A stretch of DNA of 64,000 nucleotides from Actinomadura rifamycini DSM 43936 (GCF_000425065.1 NZ_AULB01000003.1:310001-374000), one strand, 5' to 3'. Counted from the stretch's first letter, positions 19,589 through 28,499 are shown. Program-made: numbers and translations. The notes: generated by a model not told the origin, from the letters alone.

Positions 19589-19951
19589 CTACAGGTCGGG
19601 GAGGGGGTCGCGCGGCAGGCTGTCGCGGTCGAAGACCTCCGCGTCGGCCGCGTTGACCACGGCGATGTACTCGTCGTCGATCTCGAACTGGCCGCCGGCG
19701 AACATGAACGACGCGCCGTCCCCCGTCTCCACCGGCCCGATGCGGGTGCCGCGCGGGTAGCCGCCCCACACGCTCTTCGGCTTGGTGCGGCTCAGCGCGC
19801 CCGTCGTGATCACCGAGATGCGGTCGTCGGTGACGACGAAGATGAATCCGGCGCCGCCGCCGTGGCTCTGCGCCGGGAAGATGTAGCGGATCTCCCCGTC
19901 GATTCCCAGGAAGTCGCGGCAGGTCTTGCGAAGGGGGCCTGGCACGGGCAT
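19589..19951 (-). CDS. Conserved hypothetical, PH-like fold suspected
   Basis: 120 residues from ATG 19951, MPVPGPLRKTCRDFLGIDGE. The body alternates hydrophobic and polar residues: IRYIFPAQS, GFIFVVTDDRISVITTG, SVWGGYPRGTRIGP, then FEIDDEYIAVVNAADAEV. This is the pattern of a small all-beta domain such as a PH or GRAM fold used to report on a membrane or ligand. No signal or catalytic residues. It is not part of the efflux operon: 63 bases separate it from the permease stop, though it is on the same strand and could be co-transcribed. Confidence 0.65.
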   Translation of the reverse strand: MPVPGPLRKTCRDFLGIDGEIRYIFPAQSHGGGAGFIFVVTDDRISVITTGALSRTKPKSVWGGYPRGTRIGPVETGDGASFMFAGGQFEIDDEYIAVVNAADAEVFDRDSLPRDPLPDL

Positions 19952-20014
19952 GGCGGTCGGGACACCTCCCCGGGGGCGGGACGTCGTCGGCGATCCCAAT
20001 CATGCCCCGACTCG

Positions 20015-21208
20015 TCACGCCGTGGCCAGCGCCTCCGTCGGCGACGACCGCGCCGCCCGCATCGCCGGATACAGCCCCGCCGCCGCGCCGACCAGCAGCG
20101 TCGCCGCGAACGCGCCGCCGAGCGCCCAGCCCGGCACGACCGGCGGCCACCCCCGGACGAGCGCGAACCCCGCGGTGACCGCCGCGCCGAGGACCGTCCC
20201 GGCCGCCCCGCCGACCCCCGACAGCAGCAGCGACTCGGTGAGGAACTGCGCCCGCACCTGCCCCCGCGTCGCGCCCAGCGACCGCCGCAGCCCGATCTCG
20301 CGGCGCCGCTCCAGCACCGAGATCACCATCGTGTTCGCGACCCCCACGCCGCCGACGAGCAGCGCCACCGCCCCGAGGCCCAGCAGCAGCCCGGTGAACG
20401 CCCCCGCCGCCGCGGCCTTCGCCTCCAGCGCGTCCGACGGGCGGCTCACCCGCACCTGCTCCGGGTGCCGGGGGTCGGCCGTCCGCGCGAGGGCGTCCCG
20501 GACGTCCGGCACCGCCCCGTCCGCCGCCCGCGCGTAGACCGTCGTCGGGTGCCCGTCGAATCCGAGGTACCGTTCCGCCGCGGCCCACCCGACGAGCACC
20601 GACCGGTCGATCTCCGGGGCGAGTTCCGCGGGCGCCAGCACCCCGAGGACCGCGAAGTCCCGGCCGCCGATCCGCACCTGCGCGCCGGGCCGGTCGACGC
20701 CGAGCCGCCGCGCCGCCTCCGCCCCGAGCACCGCCCCCGGGTACCGGGCGGTCGCGCCGTCCAGCGCCCGTCCCGTCTCCGTCCGGACCCGCAGCGTCCC
20801 GGGCAGCCCGGCCGTCGCGGCCTGCACGGCGATCCCGTGCGTGACCTCCTCGGGGATCGCGGTCGTCCGCCGGACGGTCGCGTCCACCGCGCCCGTCGCG
20901 GCGACCGACGTGACGCCCTCGATCCGGCCCGCCATGCCCGGCGCCGCCCGGGGAAGCCGCGCCTGCTCCCCGAACAGGGTCTCGCCGGGCCCGGCCGTCA
21001 GCAGGTTCGTGCCGAGCCGGTCCAGGCGCCGCAGCAGGTCCTCCTGCCCGGACGCGGAGATGCCGATCACCGCGGTCATCGCGGCGATGCCGAGGGCGAC
21101 GCCGAGCGCCGACAGCACCGCCCGTCCCGCCCGCGCCCGCAGCCCGGCGAGGGCCGTGCGCCCCACGTCCGCGGGCGCGAGCCGCGCCGGCCGCGGCCCG
21201 CCGCTCAT
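20015..21208 (-). CDS. MacB/FtsX-type ABC transporter permease
   Basis: 397-residue permease with the MacB layout: one membrane helix at about 30-50 ([20 protein letters not shown]), a long extracytoplasmic domain (about 60-265), then three helices ([21 protein letters not shown]; a middle one from [17 protein letters not shown]; and [20 protein letters not shown]). The cytoplasmic [15 protein letters not shown] before helix 3 is the FtsX coupling motif. Start ATG 21206-21208 overlaps the ATPase stop (ATGA). Last gene of a four-gene efflux operon. Confidence 0.9.
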   Translation of the reverse strand: MSGGPRPARLAPADVGRTALAGLRARAGRAVLSALGVALGIAAMTAVIGISASGQEDLLRRLDRLGTNLLTAGPGETLFGEQARLPRAAPGMAGRIEGVTSVAATGAVDATVRRTTAIPEEVTHGIAVQAATAGLPGTLRVRTETGRALDGATARYPGAVLGAEAARRLGVDRPGAQVRIGGRDFAVLGVLAPAELAPEIDRSVLVGWAAAERYLGFDGHPTTVYARAADGAVPDVRDALARTADPRHPEQVRVSRPSDALEAKAAAAGAFTGLLLGLGAVALLVGGVGVANTMVISVLERRREIGLRRSLGATRGQVRAQFLTESLLLSGVGGAAGTVLGAAVTAGFALVRGWPPVVPGWALGGAFAATLLVGAAAGLYPAMRAARSSPTEALATA

Positions 21209-21894
21209 CGGACGCCCCCGCGGTCCGCGCGCTCGTCCGCGACGACGCGGCCGTCGCGGACGCGGACCCGGCGGGGCATCCGCGCGGCGACCTCCGGGTC
21301 GTGCGTGACGACCGCGACCGTCGTCCCGCCCCGCGCCAGGTCGTCCAGCAGCGCCAGCGCGCCGGCGCCCGCCGCGCTGTCGAGGCTGCCGGTGGGTTCG
21401 TCCGCGAGCAGCAGGTCCGGCTCGCCGACCACGGCGCGCGCCACCGCCACCCGCTGCCGCTCCCCGCCCGACAGCTCGTGCGGCCGGTGCCCGATCCGCG
21501 CGCCGAGCCCCACCCGTTCCAGGGCCGCCCGCGCCCGCTCCCGCCGCTCCGCCCGCCGCACCCCGGCGTACAGCAGGCCGTCGGCGACGTTGTCGAGCGC
21601 CGGCACGCCGTCGGCGAGGTGGAACCGCTGGAACACGAACCCGATATGGCCCGCCCGGAGCGCCGACAGCTCCCGGTCCGACAGCCCCGCGACGTCGTGC
21701 CCGGCGATCCGCACCGTCCCGGCCGTCGGCCGGTCGAGCGTCCCGATCACGTGCAGCAGCGTCGACTTGCCCGACCCGGACGGCCCCGCGATCGCGGTCG
21801 CCGACCCCGCGGCGATCACCAGGTCGACGCCCCGCAGCGCGGCGACCCCGCCCGGGTACTCCTTCACCACCCCGGAAAGCTCCACGATGTTCAT
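21205..21894 (-). CDS. MacB/LolD-type ABC transporter ATPase
   Basis: 229 residues. Walker [10 protein letters not shown] near residue 39, Q-loop FQRFHLADG, signature [14 protein letters not shown] and Walker [13 protein letters not shown], followed by the THDPEVA switch histidine. It powers the adjoining FtsX-type permease. Start ATG 21892-21894 overlaps the adaptor stop (ATGA), so synthesis is coupled. Such lipoprotein-linked exporters move peptides, antibiotics or lipids; the substrate is not visible. Confidence 0.93.
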   Translation of the reverse strand: MNIVELSGVVKEYPGGVAALRGVDLVIAAGSATAIAGPSGSGKSTLLHVIGTLDRPTAGTVRIAGHDVAGLSDRELSALRAGHIGFVFQRFHLADGVPALDNVADGLLYAGVRRAERRERARAALERVGLGARIGHRPHELSGGERQRVAVARAVVGEPDLLLADEPTGSLDSAAGAGALALLDDLARGGTTVAVVTHDPEVAARMPRRVRVRDGRVVADERADRGGVR

Positions 21895-22925
21895 CCGGCG
21901 GGCACCCCCACCCGCACGCCGTCCGCGAGGCCCTTCCCGGCGACCTCGACGCGACCGCCGCCGAACGCTCCGACCGCCACCGGCACGACCCGGGAGCCGG
22001 CGCCCTCCACGACCTCGACCCCGAACCCGCCGTCCCGCAGCGCCAGCAGCGCCTCGACCGGCACCGACAGGACGTCCTCGCGCCGTTCGGCCACGAGCTC
22101 CACGCTCACCGGCGCCTCGTCGAACCGGCCGTCGTACTCCACGGCGATCTCGACGTCCACCGTGGTCGGCGCGTCCGGCCCGCCGGTCTCGGCGACCGCG
22201 CCGACGTCGGCGATCACGCCCTCGACGCTCGTCCCGCCCGGGAGGTCCACGGTGGCCTTCGCGCCCTTCTCCGCGAGGTCCTGCCGGTCGGCGTCCAGGT
22301 CCACGTGCACCACGCGTTCCGTGCCGGACACGGTGAGGACGGGCTGCCCCGGCGACGCCCGGCCGCCCTCGGGCGCCTTCGCCTCCCGGACGAGGACGGC
22401 CCCGGCCTGGAACACCACCTGCGACGGATCGACCGTCCCGGTCACCTGGAGGTTCCGCTCGTCCTGCCAATCCCGGACCGCGTCCGCGGTGGCCGCGGTG
22501 AAGTCGCCGTCCACGGTCATCCCGTCCCCGTGGCCGAGCGCCTTCAGGTTCTCCTCCAGCGCGCGGACGTCCTTGCCCGCGCTGCCCTGCCCGAGGGCCC
22601 GGTACATGGGGGCCTTCCCGTACATCAGCGTCACCGGACGCCCGTCGATCGCCACGAGCGTCTCCCCGCGCCCGATCTCCGCGCCCCGCGCGGGCGTCCA
22701 CGTGACGACGCCGCTCGCCGCCGTCCACACGTTCCGGACGCCCGCGTAGGTGAGCGTCCCGTCCACGGACTCGGTGTCGACCAGATCGCCCCGCTGCACG
22801 GGCGCCGTCGCGGGCGGGCCCGTCCGTCCCGCCCGGGCCGGCTCGTCCCCGGCCGCCCAGACGGCGGCGCCCGCGGCGACGCCCACGCCGACGACCGCGC
22901 CCGCCGCGACCGCGGCGCGCCTCAC
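21891..22925 (-). CDS. Efflux adaptor (HlyD-like) with peptidoglycan-binding domain
   Basis: 344 residues from GTG 22925, which overlaps the stop of the lipoprotein gene. N-terminal membrane anchor ([20 protein letters not shown]). The first barrel strand part is [22 protein letters not shown]_binding_1-type domain follows ([18 protein letters not shown] then [12 protein letters not shown]). The C-terminal adaptor barrel contains [16 protein letters not shown] and [12 protein letters not shown]. Adaptors with an inserted peptidoglycan-binding unit are usual in actinobacterial MacB-like systems, where they tether the pump to the wall. Confidence 0.88.
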   Translation of the reverse strand: MRRAAVAAGAVVGVGVAAGAAVWAAGDEPARAGRTGPPATAPVQRGDLVDTESVDGTLTYAGVRNVWTAASGVVTWTPARGAEIGRGETLVAIDGRPVTLMYGKAPMYRALGQGSAGKDVRALEENLKALGHGDGMTVDGDFTAATADAVRDWQDERNLQVTGTVDPSQVVFQAGAVLVREAKAPEGGRASPGQPVLTVSGTERVVHVDLDADRQDLAEKGAKATVDLPGGTSVEGVIADVGAVAETGGPDAPTTVDVEIAVEYDGRFDEAPVSVELVAERREDVLSVPVEALLALRDGGFGVEVVEGAGSRVVPVAVGAFGGGRVEVAGKGLADGVRVGVPAG

Positions 22926-23404
22926 CGCCCGGTCCCCGGGAGGACCTTCTCGCACGCCTCGCGCGCCCGGTCGAGCCGCTCCGGGTCGATGTCCCCCTCG
23001 GGCAGCCGCACCGTCCCGTCCGGCGCGGGATCGGGCATGCCGACGCCGTTCTCCCGCATGCACCGCGCGAACTCCACGTACCGGTCGCGCACCTCCGGGT
23101 CCTTCAGGTCCGGCAGCACTCCCCCGGCCTGCAGCAGCGACCGGCACTTCTCGAGCGCCTTCTCCGGCTTCTCCCCGCCGGCGTTCTTCCGGAGCATCCG
23201 CGCGTCCTGCTCCCCGGACCCGGGATCGGGCACGTCGACCCCGTTCTCCCGCATGCACCGCGCGAACTCGAGCTTCGCGTCCTCCGCGGCCATCGACCCG
23301 GCCGGCGACGCCCCCGCCCCCGCCGCGTCCCCGCCGCCGCACCCGGCGAGCCCCACCACGATCGGCACGGCCGCCGCCACGGCCCACACCACTCGACGTC
23401 CCAT
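22922..23404 (-). CDS. Lipoprotein with duplicated FARCMRENG motif
   Basis: 160 residues from ATG 23402-23404. Signal with lipobox [10 protein letters not shown], then two copies of a unit: [18 protein letters not shown] near residue 48 and [19 protein letters not shown] near residue 105, each followed by a further cysteine ([16 protein letters not shown]). The paired cysteines probably form one disulfide per unit. It leads the four-gene efflux operon, with a 4-base overlap to the adaptor. It may bind substrate outside the membrane; that is inference. Confidence 0.8.
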   Translation of the reverse strand: MGRRVVWAVAAAVPIVVGLAGCGGGDAAGAGASPAGSMAAEDAKLEFARCMRENGVDVPDPGSGEQDARMLRKNAGGEKPEKALEKCRSLLQAGGVLPDLKDPEVRDRYVEFARCMRENGVGMPDPAPDGTVRLPEGDIDPERLDRAREACEKVLPGTGR

Positions 23405-23459
23405 GGCACCCTTCCCGCCGAAGCACCCTGCCCCGACGGCAGCCATGGGACAGCCCGAG

Positions 23460-23500
23460 GGGTTAAACCCGCGTTAGCGGCGGCCGGGTCCGCGTAGGGT
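23460..23500 (+). promoter_or_regulatory. Shared promoter region: palindrome and -10
   Basis: GGGTT-A-AACCC (23460-23470) is a perfect 11-bp palindrome between the divergent efflux operon and the kinase gene. TAGGGT (23495-23500) lies 6 bases before the ATG at 23507, so the kinase mRNA is probably leaderless. Confidence 0.4.
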
Positions 23501-23506
23501 GCTCGG

Positions 23507-24454
23507 ATGATCGAGGTACCGGACGCTTTCGCGCGGGGGACGGTCGAACGCGAGGGGGCGGCCGGGGCGGCGTGGCTCGCCGACCTGCCCGGGATCGTCG
23601 AGGAGCTGCTGGAGAGCCGGGGCTGCGTGCCGGACGGCGCGGCGACGCACGGACGCGTCGCGGTGGTCGTCCCGGTGAAACGGGACGCGGGGACCGCGGT
23701 GCTGAAGGTGTCGTTCCCCCACCCCGGCAACGTGCACGAGCCGGACGCGCTCGCCGTGTGGAACGGCCGGGGCGCCGTGCACCTGCACGAACGCGACGAC
23801 GCGCGGTTCGCGATGCTGCTCGAACGGGCCCGGACGTCGACGCTCGCGGAGGTCGAGGACGACGACGAGGTCGCGGCGGTCGGGGGGCGGCTCGCGCGGC
23901 GGCTGGCCGTCCCGGCGCGGCCCGGCCTGCCGCGGCTGCGCGACCGGGCGGACGAGTGGGAGGCGCTGCTGCGCGAGGACGCCGCGGAGCTGCCGCACAC
24001 GATGCCGCGCGCGGTCGTGGACGCCGCGGTCGCGACCGTCCGGGAACTGGGGCGCGACCAGCCGGACACGCTCGTCCACGGCGATCTGCACGCGGGGAAC
24101 GTCCTGCGGGCCGAGCGGGAGCCGTGGCTGGCGGTCGATCCGAAGGGCGTCGTGGGCGACCCCGCCTACGACGGCGGCACGCTGCTCATGGCGCGCGGAC
24201 TGTCGATGCTGGCGGCGGACGATCCCCACCGGGCCGTGCGCCGGTTCCTGGACGTCTTCGCCGAGGCCGCGGAACTCGATCGGGTGCGCGTCCGGCGCTG
24301 GGCGCAGCTCCACGCCGTCCAGGCCGCGTTCCACGGCCGCCGCCACGGGTTCGGGATCGCCCGCGGCGGCCCGTCGCTGGAGCGCCTCACGGGGTTCGCG
24401 GACCGGCTGGCCGAGTCGCTCACCGGTCCGGCGGGGGCGTCCCGAGGGCGGTGA
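23507..24454 (+). CDS. APH(6)/hydroxyurea phosphotransferase-like kinase
   Basis: 315-residue small-molecule kinase of the aminoglycoside phosphotransferase fold, closest in motif layout to streptomycin 6-kinases. AVVVPVKRDAGTAVLKVSFP supplies the ATP-binding lysine (about residue 66); the Brenner motif HGDLHAGNVL with catalytic Asp is near 188; the metal-binding VDPKGVVGDPAYD is near 208. A TAGGGT -10 just before ATG suggests leaderless expression. It overlaps the end of the convergent XRE gene by 35 bases. It could give streptomycin-type resistance or act on a metabolite; sequence cannot decide. Confidence 0.85.
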   Translation: MIEVPDAFARGTVEREGAAGAAWLADLPGIVEELLESRGCVPDGAATHGRVAVVVPVKRDAGTAVLKVSFPHPGNVHEPDALAVWNGRGAVHLHERDDARFAMLLERARTSTLAEVEDDDEVAAVGGRLARRLAVPARPGLPRLRDRADEWEALLREDAAELPHTMPRAVVDAAVATVRELGRDQPDTLVHGDLHAGNVLRAEREPWLAVDPKGVVGDPAYDGGTLLMARGLSMLAADDPHRAVRRFLDVFAEAAELDRVRVRRWAQLHAVQAAFHGRRHGFGIARGGPSLERLTGFADRLAESLTGPAGASRGR

Positions 24455-25205
24455 GGTGGGCGGCGGTCTCGTCGTCGGCCGGGTAGTAGGACTCGATCGC
24501 CACCTCGGCCAGCGTGATGTCCATCGGGGTGCCGAAGGTGGTGGTGGTCGAGAAGAGCCGCAGCTCCCGGCCGCCGAGGCGGACGATCATCGGGAGGACG
24601 GCGTCGGAGTCGGTCGACCGGCCCGCGTCGTCGGGGCGCTCGTCCGCGAGCAGCTCCCGGTAGAGCGCGGCGAGCTCGGGGTCGGGCGCGGCGGCGAGCT
24701 GGCGCCCGATCCGGGAGCGGAACGTCGCGCGCACGTCGGCGACGTTGACGACCATGCCCGCGAGGCCGCGCGGGTCGAGGCCCAGCCGGACGAGGTTGAC
24801 CGGGGGGCGCAGGAGGTCGGGGGCGACGTGCGCGAAGAACGCGTCGACGGCGCGGTTGGTCAGGACGATGTTCCAGCGGCGGTCGAAGACGAGCGCCGGG
24901 TACGGTTCGTGCGCGCGGAGCACCCGCGCGACCGCGTCGCGGGCCGCCGACAGGGCGCCGTCGTCGAGGGGGCGTTCGGGGTGGCGGGGGGCGTGGCCCG
25001 CGGCGAGCAGCAGCGTGTTGCGCTCGCGGAGCGGGACGTCGAGGTGCTCGGCGAGCCGGAGGACCATTTCGGCGCTCGGCTTCGACCTGCCGGTCTCGAC
25101 GAGGCTGACGTGCCGGGCCGAGACCCCGGCGGCGAGCGCGAGGTCGAGCTGGCTGATGCGGCGGCGGTGCCGCCAGTGGCGAAGCAGCGCCCCGACCGTG
25201 TGCAT
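24420..25205 (-). CDS. XRE-family regulator with MmyB-like sensor domain
   Basis: 261 residues. The helix-turn-helix is at 10-65 (ISQLDLALAAGVSARHVSLVE, GRSKPSAEMVLRLAEHL). The MmyB-like PAS-type domain follows, with YPALVFDRRWNIVLTNRAVDAFF and PPVNLVRLGLDPRGL. ATG 25203-25205 is preceded by an alternative upstream in-frame start that lacks similarity. In actinobacteria such regulators often sit next to, and control, a short-chain dehydrogenase or SnoaL-like gene. Here the divergent SnoaL-like gene and a palindrome (25241-25257) fit that picture. Confidence 0.88.
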   Translation of the reverse strand: MHTVGALLRHWRHRRRISQLDLALAAGVSARHVSLVETGRSKPSAEMVLRLAEHLDVPLRERNTLLLAAGHAPRHPERPLDDGALSAARDAVARVLRAHEPYPALVFDRRWNIVLTNRAVDAFFAHVAPDLLRPPVNLVRLGLDPRGLAGMVVNVADVRATFRSRIGRQLAAAPDPELAALYRELLADERPDDAGRSTDSDAVLPMIVRLGGRELRLFSTTTTFGTPMDITLAEVAIESYYPADDETAAHLTALGTPPPDR

Positions 25206-25240
25206 GGTCGATGAGGGTACCCACCGCGGCGCCGGACGCA

Positions 25241-25257
25241 ATGAAATGCCATTTCAT
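25241..25257. promoter_or_regulatory. 17-bp palindromic operator candidate
   Basis: ATGAAAT (25241-25247), spacer GCC, ATTTCAT (25251-25257): perfect arms in the 87-bp region between the XRE regulator and the SnoaL-like gene. Low GC against its surroundings. Probable site for the XRE protein. Confidence 0.55.
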
Positions 25258-25292
25258 CGACAATCGGCGCGGCCGCCGAAAAACTGCCGCCC

Positions 25293-25673
25293 ATGACCAC
25301 GGAGAACAAGGAACTCGTCCAGCGGGCGCTCACGGAACTGATCGGGACGGGCGATGTCGAGGCGCTCGGGAAATACCTGGCGGACGGCTTCGTCCACCGC
25401 CGGCCGGACGCGACGTCGTCGACGAAGGACGAATGGCTCGCGAACGTGCGGGCGGCGCTGGCGCCGCTCGCGGGGATGGAGGTCGAGACGCGGCACGTGC
25501 TGGCGGACGGCGACCACATCGTGATGCACTCGCGGCGCCGGCTCCCGGACGGGCCGGAGATCACGGTCGTCGACATCTGGCGCATCGAGGACGGACTGAT
25601 CGCCGAAGGCTGGGAGATCATCGAGCCCACGGCACGGGCCACGGCGAACCTGACGTGGTGGGACCCGTCCTAG
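25293..25673 (+). CDS. SnoaL-like (NTF2-fold) protein
   Basis: 126 residues of the SnoaL/ester cyclase-like NTF2 fold: NKELVQRALTELIGTGDVEALGKYLADGFVHR at the start, then a middle helix KDEWLANVRAALAPL and the strand pair HIVMHSRRRLP, ITVVDIWRIEDGLIAEGWEI. The WRIEDGLIAEGW block is the usual end of the fold. Probably binds or isomerises a small hydrophobic compound. Divergent from an XRE regulator across a palindrome. Stop overlaps the convergent gene by 4 bases. Confidence 0.85.
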   Translation: MTTENKELVQRALTELIGTGDVEALGKYLADGFVHRRPDATSSTKDEWLANVRAALAPLAGMEVETRHVLADGDHIVMHSRRRLPDGPEITVVDIWRIEDGLIAEGWEIIEPTARATANLTWWDPS

Positions 25674-26182
25674 GGCGCGAGGGCGTCCCGGGCGGCCCCA
25701 CGAAACTCTACGACCGCCCGGTACAGGACGCGTTCGCGTTCGGCGGCCGTCGCGAGGTCCGCAGGCCTGCGGGACGCGTCGCCGGCGCGGGCGTCGTCCA
25801 CGAGGCGCCGCACCACCTGCGAGAGGTCGCGGGACGCGTGCTCGATGCGGTCGACGGCGTCCGCGATGGACGGCGGCCCCTCCAGCAGGACGATCTCCAC
25901 GGTGCGGTGGACGTTGCGGGCGAGGTCGACGAAGCGGTGCAGCCGCTCGTCGACGTCCCGCAGGTCGGGGTCGTCGCGGCCGAGGGCCTCGCGGACGGCG
26001 TCCAGGGCGACGTCGCGGTCGTACAGGGCGGTGAGGTAGGCGGCGTAGGCGGCGCGGCGCTGCTCGCGGCTCCACTGGTTCCGCTGGAGGCGCGCCTGGA
26101 CCCTGCCGTTGACGAAGGCCGCGGCGAGGGTGGCGGAGGCGCCGATCCCGGTGCCGATCAACGCGGCGATGCCCGCGTCCAT
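25670..26182 (-). CDS. Hypothetical membrane-anchored helical protein
   Basis: 170 residues from ATG 26180-26182. An N-terminal hydrophobic segment (GIAALIGTGIGASATLAAAFV) is followed by a long, charged, mostly helical region (QRNQWSREQRRAAYAAYLTALYD, DERLHRFVDLARNVHRTVEI, RIEHASRDLSQVVRRLVDD). This pattern, one helix then coiled helices, is common in actinobacterial proteins of unknown role. No known motif. Convergent with the SnoaL-like gene. Confidence 0.7.
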   Translation of the reverse strand: MDAGIAALIGTGIGASATLAAAFVNGRVQARLQRNQWSREQRRAAYAAYLTALYDRDVALDAVREALGRDDPDLRDVDERLHRFVDLARNVHRTVEIVLLEGPPSIADAVDRIEHASRDLSQVVRRLVDDARAGDASRRPADLATAAERERVLYRAVVEFRGAARDALAP

Positions 26183-26248
26183 GCGCCTCCCTCCCACCGG
26201 CGGCGGAACGCCTTAACCCTATGAACATATCGCCTATGCCATTCCCGG

Positions 26249-26485
26249 GTGCTCTATCTGCTTTTCGGGGTCTATGTCGCCGTGCGGTCGGAGTGGGCGG
26301 CGCTCTCCCGCCTGGACGATCCGCCGACGGTCCTGCTCGCGGGCGCCGTCGTGGTGGTCTCCCACCTGCTCGGCCAGGTCGCCTACCCCTCGGATCCGTC
26401 GGTGCTCGGGTCGGCCGTCGAGAGCCGGGACCGGGAAGTGGCGCTGGAAATCCACCGGTTCCGGGCAGCGCTTATCCGGGTTTAA
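26249..26485 (+). CDS. Possible small membrane protein ahead of the two-component genes
   Basis: 78 codons from GTG 26249. About 85 percent of third positions are G or C by eye, which fits real coding. It has two hydrophobic stretches (LYLLFGVYVAV; TVLLAGAVVVVSHLLGQVA) and a charged tail. The start has no ribosome site, and the protein may be the remnant of a longer one truncated at its N-terminus. It ends 25 bases before the response-regulator ATG, so it may be the first gene of that operon. Confidence 0.4.
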   Translation: MLYLLFGVYVAVRSEWAALSRLDDPPTVLLAGAVVVVSHLLGQVAYPSDPSVLGSAVESRDREVALEIHRFRAALIRV

Positions 26486-26510
26486 CGCGCCGGGCGGCAT
26501 GCTCGCGGGC

Positions 26511-27173
26511 ATGCGGGTTCTGATCGTCGAGGACGAGCGGGTGCTGGCGGACGCGATCGCCGAGGGGCTGCGCGAGGAGGCGATCGCCGTCGACGTGGCC
26601 TACGACGGGGACGCCGCGCTGGAGCGGGCGTCGTACCACGAGTACGACGTGGTCGTGCTCGACCGGGACCTTCCGGCGGTGCACGGCGACGACGTCTGCC
26701 GGGAGATCGTCGCGCGGAGTTACGCGGGGCGGATCCTGATGCTGACGGCGTCCGGGGACGTCGGGGACCGGGTGGACGGGCTGGCGCTGGGGGCGGACGA
26801 CTACCTGCCGAAGCCGTTCGTGTTCGGCGAGCTGGTCGCGCGGGTGCGGGCGCTGGCGCGGCGGTCGGGTCCGCCGGTGCCGCCCGTCCTGGAGGGGCGG
26901 GGCATCCGGCTGGACCCGCACCGGCGGCGGGTGGAGCGGGACGGGCGGGAGCTGCGGCTCACGAACAAGGAGTTCGCGGTGCTGGAGGAGCTGCTGCGGG
27001 CCGGGGGCGGGGTGGTGAGCGCGGAGCGGCTGCTGGAGCGGGCGTGGGACGAGAACATCGACCCGTTCAGCAACATCGTGCGGGTGACGATGGCGACGCT
27101 GCGGCGGAAGCTGGGGGCGCCGCCGGTGATCGAGACGGTGACCGGCGCCGGGTACCGGCTGGAGGCGCGGTGA
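26511..27173 (+). CDS. OmpR-family response regulator
   Basis: 220 residues. Receiver domain with acidic pair in VEDERV, phosphoacceptor Asp in VVLDRDLP near residue 52 and conserved Lys in YLPKPFVFG. The C-terminal winged helix begins near 125 and shows LTNKEFAVLEELLRAGGGVVSAERLLERAWD and the VTGAGYRLEAR end. ATG 26511 begins MRVLIVEDE; ATG 26499 would add four residues. Stop overlaps the kinase GTG (GTGA). Confidence 0.92.
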   Translation: MRVLIVEDERVLADAIAEGLREEAIAVDVAYDGDAALERASYHEYDVVVLDRDLPAVHGDDVCREIVARSYAGRILMLTASGDVGDRVDGLALGADDYLPKPFVFGELVARVRALARRSGPPVPPVLEGRGIRLDPHRRRVERDGRELRLTNKEFAVLEELLRAGGGVVSAERLLERAWDENIDPFSNIVRVTMATLRRKLGAPPVIETVTGAGYRLEAR

Positions 27174-28318
27174 GGCCGCGGCTGAGCGTCCGGACGCGGC
27201 TGACGCTGGTGTACGGGTCGCTGTTCCTGGTGACGTCGGCGGTGCTGGTCGGGGTCATGTACCTGATGACCGTGCGGAGCATGGACTCGGGGTTCGCCCT
27301 GGAGGACGACCCGGTGGTGACCGCCGCCGACCTGCGGGCGCTGTCGGAGGGCGACCGGGTCGAGGCGCTGATGGGGCTGCGGGAACGGGCCGAGGAGGCG
27401 CTCGCGGCCCGCCGGGCGAACGTGCTGGAGCGGCTGCTGGAGGGCGCGCTGGTCACGATGGGGGTGCTCGGCGTCGTCGCGGTGGCGATCGGGTACGTGG
27501 TCGCGGGGCGGATGCTGCGGCCGATCCACACGGTGACGGCGACGGCGCGGCGGCTGTCGGAGAGCACCCTGTACGAGCGGATCGGGCTGGCGGGCCCGCA
27601 GGACGAGATCAAGGACCTGGCGGACACGTTCGACGGGATGCTCGACCGGCTGCACCGGGCGTTCGACGCGCAGCGGCGGTTCGTCGCGAACGCGTCGCAC
27701 GAGCTGCGGACGCCGCTGACGATCAACCGGACGGTGCTGGAGGTCGCGCTGGCGAGCCGACGGCACCCGCCGGAGACGAAGGCGCTGGCGGACGTGCTGC
27801 TGGGCAACACGGCGCGGCACGAGCGGCTGATCGACGGGTTGCTGCTGCTGGCGCGGTCGGAGCGGGAGCCGACGGCGCCCGCGGAGGTCGATCTGGCGGA
27901 CGTGGCGCGGGGCGCCCTCGGCCAGGTCGACCGGGAGGTCGACGCGCGGCTGGCGCCGGCGCCGGTCGCCGGGGACCCGGTGCTGCTCGAGCGGTGCGTG
28001 GGGAACCTGCTGGAGAACGCGGTGAAGTACAACGTGCCGGACGGGCGGGTGTGGGTGCGGACGGGGACGGACGGGGGGCGGCCGTTCGTGCGGGTGGAGA
28101 ACACGGGGCGGGCCGTGCCGGAGTACGAGGTCGAGCGGATCTTCGAGCCGTTCCGGCGGCTGCGGGCGGACCGGGTGGGGTCGGCGGACGGCGCGGGCCT
28201 CGGGCTGTCGATCGTGCGGGCGGTGGTGACCGCGCACGGGGGCGCGGTCGAGACGGTGCCGCGGCCGGAGGGCGGGCTGTCGGTCACGGTTCGGCTGCCC
28301 GCGCGGCCGCCGCGCTGA
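27170..28318 (+). CDS. Sensor histidine kinase
   Basis: 382 residues: TM1 about 11-33 (LTLVYGSLFLVTSAVLVGVM), a short outer loop, TM2 about 95-117 (ALVTMGVLGVVAVAIGYVV), HAMP (AGRMLRPIHTVTATARRLS), dimerisation/phosphoacceptor helix with His near 177 in ANASHELRTPLT, and the ATPase domain with N box CVGNLLENAVKYN and G box GAGLGLSIVR. GTG 27170 overlaps the regulator stop. The extracytoplasmic sensor of about 60 residues has no recognised ligand fold. Confidence 0.92.
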   Translation: MRPRLSVRTRLTLVYGSLFLVTSAVLVGVMYLMTVRSMDSGFALEDDPVVTAADLRALSEGDRVEALMGLRERAEEALAARRANVLERLLEGALVTMGVLGVVAVAIGYVVAGRMLRPIHTVTATARRLSESTLYERIGLAGPQDEIKDLADTFDGMLDRLHRAFDAQRRFVANASHELRTPLTINRTVLEVALASRRHPPETKALADVLLGNTARHERLIDGLLLLARSEREPTAPAEVDLADVARGALGQVDREVDARLAPAPVAGDPVLLERCVGNLLENAVKYNVPDGRVWVRTGTDGGRPFVRVENTGRAVPEYEVERIFEPFRRLRADRVGSADGAGLGLSIVRAVVTAHGGAVETVPRPEGGLSVTVRLPARPPR

Positions 28319-28441
28319 CGACCGTGCGCGCGGGTCCGGGTGCGGGGCGCGTGTTCAAGGCTCTGTCCTGCGGATACGTCTCCGGGTGGTAATGATCGGC
28401 ATCGTGCTCGGGGCCGTCGGCGCCGGCCACCCGGATCAGTA

Positions 28442-28459
28442 GTTACTGACGAGTAGCAT
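28442..28459 (+). promoter_or_regulatory. Palindromic operator over the fadAB -10
   Basis: GTTACT (28442-28447), spacer GACG, AGTAGC (28452-28457): arms match at 5 of 6 positions. TAGCAT (28454-28459) overlaps the right arm and could be the -10. TTACT/AGTAA-type palindromes precede fatty-acid degradation genes in actinobacteria (TetR-family repressors, from memory). The fadA ribosome site GGGAGG follows. Confidence 0.5.
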
Positions 28460-28499
28460 TGGGTGCGACCACCGAGCCTGAACCAGGGAGGGCGCACCC

